A DNA stretch of 64,000 bases from Methanarcanum sp963640855 (GTDB taxonomy: Archaea; Thermoplasmatota; Thermoplasmata; Methanomassiliicoccales; Methanomethylophilaceae), in contig CAVIAJ010000003.1 of NCBI GenBank assembly GCA_963640855.1, forward strand, positions 1-64,000. The letters are read 5' to 3'. Every line of letters begins with the position of its first letter. Within the stretch, counting starts at the first letter, position 1. Under the pieces are notes generated by a model. It made no database searches. It saw only the letters and a program-made list of their open reading frames with translations, and had not been told where the DNA came from. Both the position numbers and the translations under genes were made by a program. Shown here piece by piece: positions 16,564 to 25,007 of the stretch.

Positions 16564-18702
16564 ATGGTCAAGATTGCGATGTACGGAAAAGGAGGTATCG
16601 GAAAATCAACGATGTCCTCCAACATCACCGCGGCATTGACCGACAGCGGACTGAAAGTTCTGCAGATCGGATGCGATCCGAAACATGATTCCACGAGACT
16701 TCTTCTCAACGGAGAAGTGAAAGAAACAATTCTTGATTATCTCAAAAATACGGCTACGGTCGACAGAAAAATAGAAGATATCGTCGCCGAAGGATACGGC
16801 GGATGTCTATGTGCGGAAGCGGGAGGTCCCGAACCCGGTGTCGGCTGTGCCGGAAGAGGCATAATTTCATCATTTGAGTTACTCGGAGACCTCGGTGTGG
16901 ATGATATTAGGAGAGACATCACACTCTACGATGTTCTCGGAGATGTCGTATGCGGAGGATTTGCCGTTCCGCTGAGAAACGAGTATGCCGACATTGTATT
17001 CATAGTGTCCTCAGGCGAATTCATGTCGATTTATGCGGCAAACAACATTCTCAGAGGCATCTGCAATTATAATCCGAACAGAGTCGGAGGCATAATCTTC
17101 AACAGCCGCGGAGATCCCGAGGAGGAAGAAAGAATTGCAAGATTTTCCGAAGCGGTGAAAATTCCCGTTGTTGCTTCGTTTGAAAGATCGGAACTCTTTA
17201 TGTCCGCCGAGGAAGACGGTAAGACTGTTGTGGAAAAATATCCTGAAAGTCCGATTACGAAAAAATTCTTACAATTGGCCGAATACATCAAAACAGGAAA
17301 GAAATACACTTCGAGTTACCTCTCGGAAGAGGAATTGGAACGTATCGTACTCGGTCGTTCGCTCAAAAAGAAAAAAGGAGTTAGGTCTCACATCGCCGTT
17401 GAAGTGAAAGACAATCCCAAAAGAAAATACATGTCGCGCAACGTTCAGAGTGACGAACCTTACGGAGGATGTGCATTTTCGGGTGCTTTCACCACCTGTT
17501 CTTCGATTAAGGGACTGTCTGTCGTACTCCACGCACCGTTAAGCTGTACGCAGTTTACGGTACAGACTGCCTCATCTACCTGCGGAAGATACAACAATTT
17601 CCACAAACCGATAGAGGGCTACAGAGAATCCGATGTTCTCTGTTCGGAAATGAAAGACAGAGACATGATATTCGGAGGCACTCAGAAACTGATTTCGAAG
17701 ATTGAATCTTCGATTTCATGCGGTAACAGAAACATCGCCGTCATTACGTCATGTCCTTCTGGAATAATCGGCGACGATGTCAAGGGCGCCGTCGAAAAAA
17801 TCGAAAGAAAATACCCAGACTGCAGATTAGTCCTGATTGAAACCGACGGCTGTCTGAACGGGGATTTTATGCAGGGCGTAATTGATTCCGGCATTACAAT
17901 AGCCGAAAAATTCTCCGAAGACTGTGAAAAAACAGATTCGGTCAACCTCATAGGGACCAAACCGCTGGCACTGAACTGTATGAGTTCCGTGGAAATGATT
18001 GCCGATTTCTTAAATTCAATAGGGATCGGAGTGAACTGTCTCTTCCCCGGGGCAGGAGATTTGGATTCACTGGGAAAAATTTCCTCAGCGAAGATGAATC
18101 TTATGATCAATCCCGATGTGTTTACGGTACAGCTGAGCACCTACCTCAACGAGAGATTCGGAATCGATGTTTCGCCGATACCTGTCAGACCCGGCGTATG
18201 CGGTACCGCCGCATGGATGGGATATCTTGCAAAATACTTCGGCCGTGTAAAAGAATATCACAGATTTATGACCGACATCAGATCGGAATTCGATGAAGAA
18301 ATGAAAACATACAGGAATCTTCTGATGGGTAAGAGATTCTGCATGGTTTCCGCCACCAAAGACATAGATTGGATGGTTGAAGCTGCCGAAGCTGCGGGAA
18401 TGATCAGAGAAAGAACAATTGTTGTCGACCGTTCCGATTTCAGCAACGATTTGAATGTAACCAATGAAATTTCCGACATAATCTACGCAGAAAGTATAGA
18501 TATTGCCGAAGAGAAAAAAATTATCAGGAAAATCAAACCGGATCTGATAATTTCTACCGCCCACATGGGTATGGACATACCGAATGTTCTGATTCCTTTG
18601 GTCAGTTTCCCGAGTCCGTTCACAGGTGTTGCTTTTGTGAAAAAGATTACATTGTTACTTCATACATACGGAAAGGAGGGTTGGAGAAAAGATGTCATTT
18701 GA
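16564..18702 (+). CDS. NifH-NifD fusion: nitrogenase-like reductase with its catalytic-type subunit
   Basis: A 712-residue fusion. Residues 1 to about 265 are a complete NifH-type ATPase: P-loop GKGGIGKST, QIGCDPKHDST, and the two cysteines binding the bridging [4Fe-4S] cluster, Cys95 (GVGCAGRGI) and Cys130 (GDVVCGGFA), spaced 35 apart as in NifH. A basic linker (RSLKKKKGVRSH) follows. Residues about 295-712 are NifD/K-like, with Cys303 (GGCAFSGA), Cys328 (HAPLSC) and Cys397 (TSCPSGIIGDD) in the positions of P-cluster ligands. FGGTQKL and the C-terminal TAHMGMDIP segment also fit. NifH and NifD are normally separate proteins. Start: ATG 16564 behind GAGGTG. The next gene supplies a second D/K subunit and overlaps by 11 bases. 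The reaction is unknown. Confidence 0.88.
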   Translation: MVKIAMYGKGGIGKSTMSSNITAALTDSGLKVLQIGCDPKHDSTRLLLNGEVKETILDYLKNTATVDRKIEDIVAEGYGGCLCAEAGGPEPGVGCAGRGIISSFELLGDLGVDDIRRDITLYDVLGDVVCGGFAVPLRNEYADIVFIVSSGEFMSIYAANNILRGICNYNPNRVGGIIFNSRGDPEEEERIARFSEAVKIPVVASFERSELFMSAEEDGKTVVEKYPESPITKKFLQLAEYIKTGKKYTSSYLSEEELERIVLGRSLKKKKGVRSHIAVEVKDNPKRKYMSRNVQSDEPYGGCAFSGAFTTCSSIKGLSVVLHAPLSCTQFTVQTASSTCGRYNNFHKPIEGYRESDVLCSEMKDRDMIFGGTQKLISKIESSISCGNRNIAVITSCPSGIIGDDVKGAVEKIERKYPDCRLVLIETDGCLNGDFMQGVIDSGITIAEKFSEDCEKTDSVNLIGTKPLALNCMSSVEMIADFLNSIGIGVNCLFPGAGDLDSLGKISSAKMNLMINPDVFTVQLSTYLNERFGIDVSPIPVRPGVCGTAAWMGYLAKYFGRVKEYHRFMTDIRSEFDEEMKTYRNLLMGKRFCMVSATKDIDWMVEAAEAAGMIRERTIVVDRSDFSNDLNVTNEISDIIYAESIDIAEEKKIIRKIKPDLIISTAHMGMDIPNVLIPLVSFPSPFTGVAFVKKITLLLHTYGKEGWRKDVI

Positions 18703-19948
18703 TCTCGATAACCCCGATTGCTTCCTCGGAAGTATGATGGCACTGGAAGGTGTCCGCGATTCTATGTCGATAATTCACGGTCCGACGGGATGCAAAATGT
18801 ATCCTGCGGACCTGTCTGAAAGATTATTTGTCGGCAGAAGCGACGAAATCGAAACAAGAAATCCTTTCCTCAGAGGTATGAAGTACTTCTTCTACCAACC
18901 GAGACTTCCGTGCACACTGTTAGATACCAAAAGAGTCATTTTGGGTTCGTCTGAGAATCTGGAAGATCTTTACAATATCGTAAGAGAACAGAATCCGAAA
19001 ATGATCGGTATTCTGAATTCTCCGGGAGCGGCATTAATCGGAGAAGATTTGGAAAGAGTTGACTCCGATGTTCCTACGGTAAGAATCGAATCGCATGATT
19101 ATTCTTCATATTCATACGACGGATATTCGTCGACTGCAATCAAAATAACCGACTGTCTGGCTAAAGAGAAGAAAGATGTGAAAAAAGGGAATGTGAACAT
19201 CATCGGAATGTCGCTTCTGCATCTGAGATTCGAAGACAGCATCGACGAACTGAAAAGAATGCTTTCTCTGTGTGACATAAAAGTCAACACGGTTTTATGC
19301 GCAGGTTCTTCTGTGAATGAGATAGAAAACATCTCTTCAGCAGAACTGAACATAGTAATCGACGAAGACTACGGATTGAAAACTGCAGAACACCTCAGAG
19401 ACAGATTCGGCACTCCTTTCGTATCTGTAATGCCGATAGGATTCCAAAAATGCGAAGAATTCATACTGAAAATATGCGAAGCATTAGGTAAAGATCCCTC
19501 GGATGCAGTCGATGATCTCGTACAATGGAGAAAGAGAACATCGAAAAAGATACTTACATTAGAACGGAGGTATGTCAAAATCGGCGGGAGGACATTTTCC
19601 GTACACGGTACACCGTGCCTCACCGAAAGTACAGCTCACTTCATGGAAGACTATCTCGGATTGGTTCCATGTGCAATACAGTCCGACAGAAAGATAGAAG
19701 GATTCGGATTTCTGGGTGCCGAAATTCCGGATAACATCTGGGATATCGAAACCGATGTGTTATTCGGTTCCGGACCGGAAGTGAAGGAATTGACAGACAG
19801 ACACACCGCAATCGGCGGTGTGGAAATCAGAGAACCTTCGGATCGGCCTGTAAGTATCATCGGAAAACCGATTTTCGGTACAATGGGTGCCGTTCATCTT
19901 ACGGAAGATGTTCTGAATATACTGGCAAAATCATATGACAGGATGTGA
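18692..19948 (+). CDS. Nitrogenase-like component 1 second subunit (NifD/K/E/N family)
   Basis: A 418-residue NifD/K-like protein, the presumed partner of the D part of the preceding fusion. It starts almost directly at the first cysteine (Cys10, DNPDCFLG), with the second at Cys34 (HGPTGC). The third expected cysteine is absent: the aligned position reads LNSPGAAL (about residues 109-114) instead of TSCP. Together with the partner this gives a 3+2 cysteine set, compatible with a smaller [4Fe-4S] cluster as in Cfb or protochlorophyllide reductases and unlike the [8Fe-7S] P-cluster of true nitrogenase. A strong AAGGAGGG site precedes ATG 18692. Oxidoreductase type-1 folds are evident from FGTPFVSVMPIGF and VHGTPCL. 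Confidence 0.82.
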   Translation: MSFDLDNPDCFLGSMMALEGVRDSMSIIHGPTGCKMYPADLSERLFVGRSDEIETRNPFLRGMKYFFYQPRLPCTLLDTKRVILGSSENLEDLYNIVREQNPKMIGILNSPGAALIGEDLERVDSDVPTVRIESHDYSSYSYDGYSSTAIKITDCLAKEKKDVKKGNVNIIGMSLLHLRFEDSIDELKRMLSLCDIKVNTVLCAGSSVNEIENISSAELNIVIDEDYGLKTAEHLRDRFGTPFVSVMPIGFQKCEEFILKICEALGKDPSDAVDDLVQWRKRTSKKILTLERRYVKIGGRTFSVHGTPCLTESTAHFMEDYLGLVPCAIQSDRKIEGFGFLGAEIPDNIWDIETDVLFGSGPEVKELTDRHTAIGGVEIREPSDRPVSIIGKPIFGTMGAVHLTEDVLNILAKSYDRM

Positions 19949-19953
19949 GACGG

Positions 19954-20913
19954 ATGGCAGAACAGGTTATTAAAGCCGAAAATCTGCGCAGGGTCTTCGG
20001 CGAAGGACAGAATGCGAAGGTCGCTGTGAATGATATTTCATTTGAAGTGAACAAAGGAGAAATCTTCGGCATTCTCGGCCCCAACGGTGCCGGTAAGACT
20101 ACAACAATCAAAATGCTCTCCACACTTCTGAAACCCACATCCGGAAAAGGAACTGTTTTGGGAATCGATGTTGCCGATGATAGAAAAACAAAAGAACTCA
20201 GAATGCGCGTGAATGTTGTCAGCGGCGGAGAAAGAGGATTGTACTACAGACTCACGGGCAGACAGAATCTGAGATATTTTGCCGATCTTTACAAAGTACC
20301 TTCATCCATGAAGGAAGAGCGTGTTCAGAAAACAATCGAATTGGTGAAAATGGAAGATGCCGCAGACAGAAGAGTGGAAACATACTCCCGCGGAATGAAA
20401 CAGAGAATCCACATAGCCAGAGCATTGATCAATGATCCTGAAATTCTCTTCCTGGATGAACCTACAATCGGTTTGGATCCAGAAATTTCGTTACAGATCA
20501 GAAAAATCGTAAAAGAACTCTCCGAATCCGGAAAAACGGTAATTCTTACAACCCACTATATGTTCGAAGCCGAGGAACTGTGCGACCGCATGATTCTTCT
20601 CAAACACGGGAATATCATAGGATACGGTACCGTCGAAGAACTGAAACAGAAAGTTTCCGACGATACGATGATCAGAATCATCACCACCAAAGATCCTTCG
20701 TCATGTACGTCCGAAGTCCTATCGATAGACGGAATCACGGACATAAGGGTGGAATCCCTTTCCGGAAGATCCGCAGTAAGTATCAGATGCAAGAAAGGTT
20801 CCAATCCGATGCAGTCCCTGGAACAGATTTACGATCAATTCGGAATAAGATCAATAGGATTCGACGAACCCACTCTTGAAGATACATACCTTTACCTGAC
20901 CGGCGGTGAGTGA
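19954..20913 (+). CDS. ABC transporter ATP-binding protein of an ABC-2 exporter
   Basis: A 319-residue ATPase of the DrrA/Ccm-like ABC-2 group. Walker A is GPNGAGKTT, the signature is SRGMKQR (SGGQ-variant with Arg-Gly), Walker B is ILFLDEP with the following TIGLDP, and the switch histidine lies in LTTHYMFEAEEL. The C-terminal extension of about 80 residues is common in drug or glycolipid exporters. The ATG at 19954 is preferred over a GTG at 19945 that overlaps the upstream stop. The next two genes encode its permeases. The direction of transport is inferred to be export, from the permease class. Confidence 0.92.
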   Translation: MAEQVIKAENLRRVFGEGQNAKVAVNDISFEVNKGEIFGILGPNGAGKTTTIKMLSTLLKPTSGKGTVLGIDVADDRKTKELRMRVNVVSGGERGLYYRLTGRQNLRYFADLYKVPSSMKEERVQKTIELVKMEDAADRRVETYSRGMKQRIHIARALINDPEILFLDEPTIGLDPEISLQIRKIVKELSESGKTVILTTHYMFEAEELCDRMILLKHGNIIGYGTVEELKQKVSDDTMIRIITTKDPSSCTSEVLSIDGITDIRVESLSGRSAVSIRCKKGSNPMQSLEQIYDQFGIRSIGFDEPTLEDTYLYLTGGE

Positions 20914-21699
20914 TTGAATTTCAGAGCTGTCAGCGGATCGTTCAAACAGCAGCTCTCCCAATTCATAGCAGATCCGCAGTGGATAATGCCCAGCATAATC
21001 GCGCCGTTTGTTTTCACGGCAGTGATGCTGTTCATGTATCCTGAAAAAAGCGATACAATAGTTCTTCAGGCAGTCTTAGGAGGGGGTGTCCTCGGAATGT
21101 GGGGAAACACACTGTTCGCATCGTCATTCACTCTTTCTTACGACAGAATGAACGGTACATTGGAAAACATTCTGATGACTCCGACGAATCTTTACGATAT
21201 TATTCTGGGAAGATCGCTTTGGAATACGTTCATAGGATTGCTGAACATGCTGCTTGTGTATGTTTTCGCAGTACTCATGTTCTCCGTGAACGTAAATATC
21301 GCACATCCGGCGGAATTTACCGTGATTCTTGTGCTGACATTGTTATCATTGTCATCAATCGGAATGATTTTCTCGATTGCTTTCGTGTTTTCAAGAAGAA
21401 GTTACGTACTCACATCCATCCTGGAATATCCTATCTATATCTTATCCGGAGCGGTAGTCCCGATTACGGTTCTCCCACAATGGACAAATCCGATTTCGAT
21501 GGCACTTCCTCCGACATGGGGCGTAGAATCGCTGAGGGCATCCGCACTTTCCGATTACAATGCGGTATTCGGATTCGGTTATCTTGAAAATACAGTCATC
21601 TGTGTGCTGTTATCGCTGCTTTATTTCACGGTTGCATGGTTACTGATGAAAAGAATCGTGTCTAATGTCAGAGCCACAGGCTCATTCGCGAGGTACTGA
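20914..21699 (+). CDS. ABC-2 type permease, first subunit
   Basis: A 261-residue membrane protein with about six hydrophobic segments and the ABC-2 hallmark GRSLWNTFIGL (after the first pair of helices) and the C-terminal PPTWGVESLRA. The start is TTG at 20914, immediately after the ATPase stop, preceded by GGCGGTGAG as ribosome binding site. It pairs with the following permease and the preceding ATPase. Cargo is unknown. Confidence 0.85.
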   Translation: MNFRAVSGSFKQQLSQFIADPQWIMPSIIAPFVFTAVMLFMYPEKSDTIVLQAVLGGGVLGMWGNTLFASSFTLSYDRMNGTLENILMTPTNLYDIILGRSLWNTFIGLLNMLLVYVFAVLMFSVNVNIAHPAEFTVILVLTLLSLSSIGMIFSIAFVFSRRSYVLTSILEYPIYILSGAVVPITVLPQWTNPISMALPPTWGVESLRASALSDYNAVFGFGYLENTVICVLLSLLYFTVAWLLMKRIVSNVRATGSFARY

Positions 21700-21700
21700 T

Positions 21701-22492
21701 ATGTCCGAATGGTCTGTTGTGATGTCATCTGCAGTCAACTATGCAAGAAACAAATTTCAGATGATTCCGTGGTGGCTGTGGCTGCTGCAGATTGTGCTGA
21801 GCTCATTTTTCACAATGTTCTTCTTCGCAGTGATGGCTGATTACGTATCGAATCCCGATGTAACCGTAAGATTTGTTGTGATAGGGAATGTTGTTCAGAG
21901 TATTGCGTCCACCACACTGTATTCGGTTTCGGATATGCCGGGAACGGAAAAACATACAGGTATGCTGACTCCGCTGATGCAGACTCCGTCGAGTCTGTTC
22001 ATGGTGTTTCTTGGAATGTCATTCCTGAACATATTGTCGGGATTCATTTCTTCGGTTCTTTCATTGTGTTACGCTCAGTTCGTATTCGGCATAGATTTGG
22101 GTGCTGCAAATATGGCATCCGTAGCCGTTATATTGATTCTGACGGTATTTTCACTTACGGGATTCGGAATGATGATCGGAAGTGTAGGTCTCAGATTAAG
22201 AACATCGGCAATCATTGCGAATCTTGTCACGTATATCGGATTGCTCCTCTGCGGTGTGACATTTCCGATATCGTATCTCCCGGGTTGGTGTCAGGCAATT
22301 GCAGACATTCTTCCGCTTACGTACGGTGTAAACGCAATGAGGGCAGCGGCGGACGGCGCCGATATTCTGACAATATCAAATGATATTGTCATGATGATTG
22401 CGCTCGGAATTATCTATTTCGTGATATCTGTGTTCCTTTTCAATCTCTTTGAGAAGAAAGCAAGGGCATTGGGCACATACGATTCGTTCTGA
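21701..22492 (+). CDS. ABC-2 type permease, second subunit
   Basis: A 263-residue permease with six hydrophobic segments, similar in plan to the preceding one (SSLFMVFLGMSFLN, then FPISYLPGWCQAIADILPLTYGVNAMRA). The ATG at 21701 lies one base after the upstream stop and has a GAGGT site. An earlier in-frame ATG at 21665 would overlap the upstream gene by 35 bases and is less likely. With two distinct permeases the transporter is a heterodimer. Its place in the nitrogenase-like operon suggests it moves a product or cofactor of that pathway, or protects against one; this is inference. Confidence 0.85.
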   Translation: MSEWSVVMSSAVNYARNKFQMIPWWLWLLQIVLSSFFTMFFFAVMADYVSNPDVTVRFVVIGNVVQSIASTTLYSVSDMPGTEKHTGMLTPLMQTPSSLFMVFLGMSFLNILSGFISSVLSLCYAQFVFGIDLGAANMASVAVILILTVFSLTGFGMMIGSVGLRLRTSAIIANLVTYIGLLLCGVTFPISYLPGWCQAIADILPLTYGVNAMRAAADGADILTISNDIVMMIALGIIYFVISVFLFNLFEKKARALGTYDSF

Positions 22493-22564
22493 ATCAATAC
22501 CTGGTCATGATTCGATCGCCTGTCCGGCAAAGATAATATCTACTCATACAGCAGATTACAATTT

Positions 22565-23182
22565 ATGAAGCTGGCTATCGTCGCATGTGATATCCTGAAA
22601 CCCGAGATAGAATTCCTCACAAAGAACGACCCGGATTTTGTCGTGCGTGAATATCTTGAGTTTGCGTTACACGAATACCCGCAGGAGATGAAGACACGCA
22701 TCATAGAGACTGTCAACAAATACGAAGGACAGGTGGATGCCGTATTCCTCGGATATGCGGTATGTCAGTCATTGGACGGCGTCACAAAACTACTGAAAGT
22801 ACCGACGGTTATGTTACAGGGTGCGGATTGTATCGATGTTCTGCTCACACCGAAAGAATACACAAATGAAAAGAAAATCTGCGCCGGAACATGGTTCATT
22901 TCACCCGGTTGGGCGGAAGAGGGCATCAACGGACTCATCAAAGAGATGCATCTTGATTGCATAGAAGGTGTCGATCCGCAGTTTTTCCTCGACATGTTAT
23001 TCGAATCGTATCAGAGGTGCCTGTATATCGATGACGGCATAGGCAATGAAGAATATTACAGAAAGAAATCAGAAGAAGTCGCCGATCAACTTAAATTAAG
23101 AATGGACTGTAGAACCTGCGGTCTCGGCGGATTGAAAGCTGCCATCGCAAAAACTAAAGAATTGGCCGCGAACGGCCAATGA
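22565..23182 (+). CDS. DUF1638 family protein
   Basis: A 205-residue soluble protein of the DUF1638 family, common in methanogens and anaerobes near corrinoid methyltransferases and nitrogenase-like genes. Signs are IVACDILKPEIEF at the N terminus, VFLGYAVCQSLDG, LQGADCIDVLLTPKEY in the centre, and CRTCGLGGLKAAI near the end. Conserved cysteines at CQ, DC and CRTC could bind metal. It starts 72 bases after the permease gene, with A/T-rich sequence in between, so it may have its own promoter. Its biochemical function is not established, to my knowledge. Confidence 0.8.
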   Translation: MKLAIVACDILKPEIEFLTKNDPDFVVREYLEFALHEYPQEMKTRIIETVNKYEGQVDAVFLGYAVCQSLDGVTKLLKVPTVMLQGADCIDVLLTPKEYTNEKKICAGTWFISPGWAEEGINGLIKEMHLDCIEGVDPQFFLDMLFESYQRCLYIDDGIGNEEYYRKKSEEVADQLKLRMDCRTCGLGGLKAAIAKTKELAANGQ

Positions 23183-23183
23183 T

Positions 23184-23534
23184 TCAGAGTTCGTTCACGT
23201 CTTTGTCTGGGTGGAACGATACCGAATTCTCACCGCAGTTATTGACGAGATTCTTTGACAGCATTCCCAATTCAAGCCATGCCGCTTCGAATACCGCGAT
23301 CGGAGTAAGGCAGGGGACAGACAGCGATGCCCTCACTTCCGGATCGACAACTTTGCTTCCGGCAAAACTCGTAACATCATCAATAGTAATTTCGGTGAGT
23401 TTTGATGCATAATCCTTCACGTGAGGACAGTCGGTGATAATTTTTACGCCGAGATTTCCGTCGTCTTTCATCCAAACAGTGACCTTGTTGGTCTTACTGC
23501 AGGTTTTCATATGTGCAACTACTGTGTTGACCAT
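23184..23534 (-). CDS. Small cysteine-containing protein of unknown function
   Basis: A 116-residue soluble protein with cysteines at MKTCSK, TDCPHVKDY, VPCLTP and NNCGE. It resembles small proteins found next to DUF1638 and methyltransferase genes in methanogens, but I cannot name the family with certainty. Its start ATG at 23534 has a purine-rich AAGGAAG site. The gene converges on the DUF1638 gene with a single base between the stop codons, so the two messages must overlap at their ends. Confidence 0.7.
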   Translation of the reverse strand: MVNTVVAHMKTCSKTNKVTVWMKDDGNLGVKIITDCPHVKDYASKLTEITIDDVTSFAGSKVVDPEVRASLSVPCLTPIAVFEAAWLELGMLSKNLVNNCGENSVSFHPDKDVNEL

Positions 23535-23626
23535 TCTATCTTCCTTTGATGTGAATTGTTATATCAGTATATTATTTCGATTACCCAGACATATAATTTT
23601 TTTAGTTTAACATCCGTACATTATGC

Positions 23627-24166
23627 ATGACTCCGACCGATGACGTCATAATGTATCTGAGAACCGTACAGGGTGTACTGGATGTCTTCGAAATGGACGA
23701 TTGGGTTTCGAACAGCGTTTGGGACGTGGAAAAAAGAGTAAGAACCACGCTGAAGACGGATTACAAAAACATCGGTTTTGACATAGCGATGAAAAAACAT
23801 CACAGGCTCTGTGTGTTTTACGATGAAACATATGTCTTTGGAAAGAGATCTATTGTAAAACTGATGACAGACGACGGAACCATTATGGGTACAACGCTGT
23901 ATCCGGAAGAGATACCGGAATATAAGGGCAGAGAAGATGTAATATGGATTTCAGATGATTTTGTCGTATTCCCTTACGTCGTAGGAAAAGGCGATGAGGC
24001 ATTCGTTCTGTACCCTTTCGATATTCCGGAAGTAGAAGAGCACGTTTCTGATGCAAAAAACGTGATAGGAACATCTCCTACTGCGGAATCGGACATGGTT
24101 CTGAAGAAAAAATACAATAAACCGATGGCCAAAGGCATTTACACAGTGGTCGTCGCTTTCGACTGA
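23627..24166 (+). CDS. Protein of unknown function
   Basis: A 179-residue soluble protein, mildly acidic, without membrane segments or a motif I recognise. It is rich in aromatic residues and beta-prone stretches (VIWISDDFVVFPYVVG). It lies on the same strand as the methyltransferase operon, between the DUF1638 unit and a GTPase gene, and is separated from both by 90-170 bases. A T-rich TATA-like stretch (ATAATTTTTTTAG, about 23591-23603) precedes it. Confidence 0.6.
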   Translation: MTPTDDVIMYLRTVQGVLDVFEMDDWVSNSVWDVEKRVRTTLKTDYKNIGFDIAMKKHHRLCVFYDETYVFGKRSIVKLMTDDGTIMGTTLYPEEIPEYKGREDVIWISDDFVVFPYVVGKGDEAFVLYPFDIPEVEEHVSDAKNVIGTSPTAESDMVLKKKYNKPMAKGIYTVVVAFD

Positions 24167-24335
24167 AAAACAACGATTTTGCTCTTCGGATTGCCTCTGT
24201 TTAGCTGCATTGCAGGGCCTGAAAAAACCCGAAATTTCTACTGTCCGAAAAACGGTTGAAAACATACAGAAATTACATGCGTGGCTATGTTCAAAGTATT
24301 AATAGTCGAAGTCCAATTTCTTTTCAGGTGTTAAA

Positions 24336-25007
24336 CTGAAGATTTCTCAGATTGCGGGTTTCCTCGGAAGCGGAAAGACAACGGCGTTGATGAAGATTGT
24401 AGACGAGCTTATGAAAAGGGGCGACAAAGTCGCTATCGTCGTCAATGATGTCGGAGATATCAGTGTTGATGCAAAATTCGTAGAGGCACACGGCCTCAAA
24501 GTCAAAGAAATTTCAGGCGGATGCATCTGCTGTCAGATTGCAGGTTCGTTTGCCGAAACAATCGCAAAACTCTATGACAACTATCACCCCGATATTGTCA
24601 TAGTCGAACCGTCCGGAGTCGCAATTCCGTGGGGACTCAAGAGAGCCGCGGAGTATTCCGAAGCGAAAACAGATGTTCATATCACGCACGCACCTGTCAT
24701 AACATTGGTCGATTCCACGAGAATCGATATGCTTATCCGCGCTGTAAGAAGACTCGTTGAGACCCAGATCAGAGAAGCGGATGCATGTTTCGTCAACAAA
24801 GTGGATGCTGCAACACCCGAAGAGATTGCAAAGACCGAGAAATTCATCAGAGAAATCAACGCCAAAGCCGAAATCAAACACATGTCTGCGGAAACAGGCG
24901 AGGGAATCGATTACGCCTGCGATCTCATCGAGAACGGAACATCCGACAGATACGATGATTCGGTTGAAGCCGAAAGACTGAAGAATGAATACGAAGGAGG
25001 TCAGTGA
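24336..25007 (+). CDS. Short G3E GTPase of the CobW/COG0523 group
   Basis: A P-loop GTPase of about 223 residues with Walker A GFLGSGKTT, the metal-binding motif GGCICC (CxCC), EPSGVAIP, TLVDSTRID and the guanine motif VNKVD. COG0523 proteins act as metal chaperones or insertases (for example for cobalt, zinc or nitrile hydratase iron). This one lacks the C-terminal CobW_C domain, so it is short. Start: the first in-frame ATG (24387) falls after the Walker A motif, so translation must begin upstream. The only candidate is CTG at 24336, behind GGTG at the right distance. The next gene begins immediately after its stop. Co, Ni or Fe is a plausible cargo given the chelatase operon facing it. Confidence 0.85.
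   Translation: MKISQIAGFLGSGKTTALMKIVDELMKRGDKVAIVVNDVGDISVDAKFVEAHGLKVKEISGGCICCQIAGSFAETIAKLYDNYHPDIVIVEPSGVAIPWGLKRAAEYSEAKTDVHITHAPVITLVDSTRIDMLIRAVRRLVETQIREADACFVNKVDAATPEEIAKTEKFIREINAKAEIKHMSAETGEGIDYACDLIENGTSDRYDDSVEAERLKNEYEGGQ

Noticed and set aside
16564..19948. Reading the NifH-NifD and NifK-like genes as true nitrogenase
   Set aside because: The second subunit lacks a P-cluster cysteine, both catalytic subunits are divergent and short, and no NifB/E/N or cofactor assembly genes lie nearby.
16564..19948. Reading the same genes as CfbC and CfbD of F430 biosynthesis
   Set aside because: CfbD is a single D-type subunit and CfbC is separate; here there are two distinct D/K subunits and a fused H protein, and no CfbB or CfbE gene is adjacent. 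Phylogeny would be needed for a final decision.
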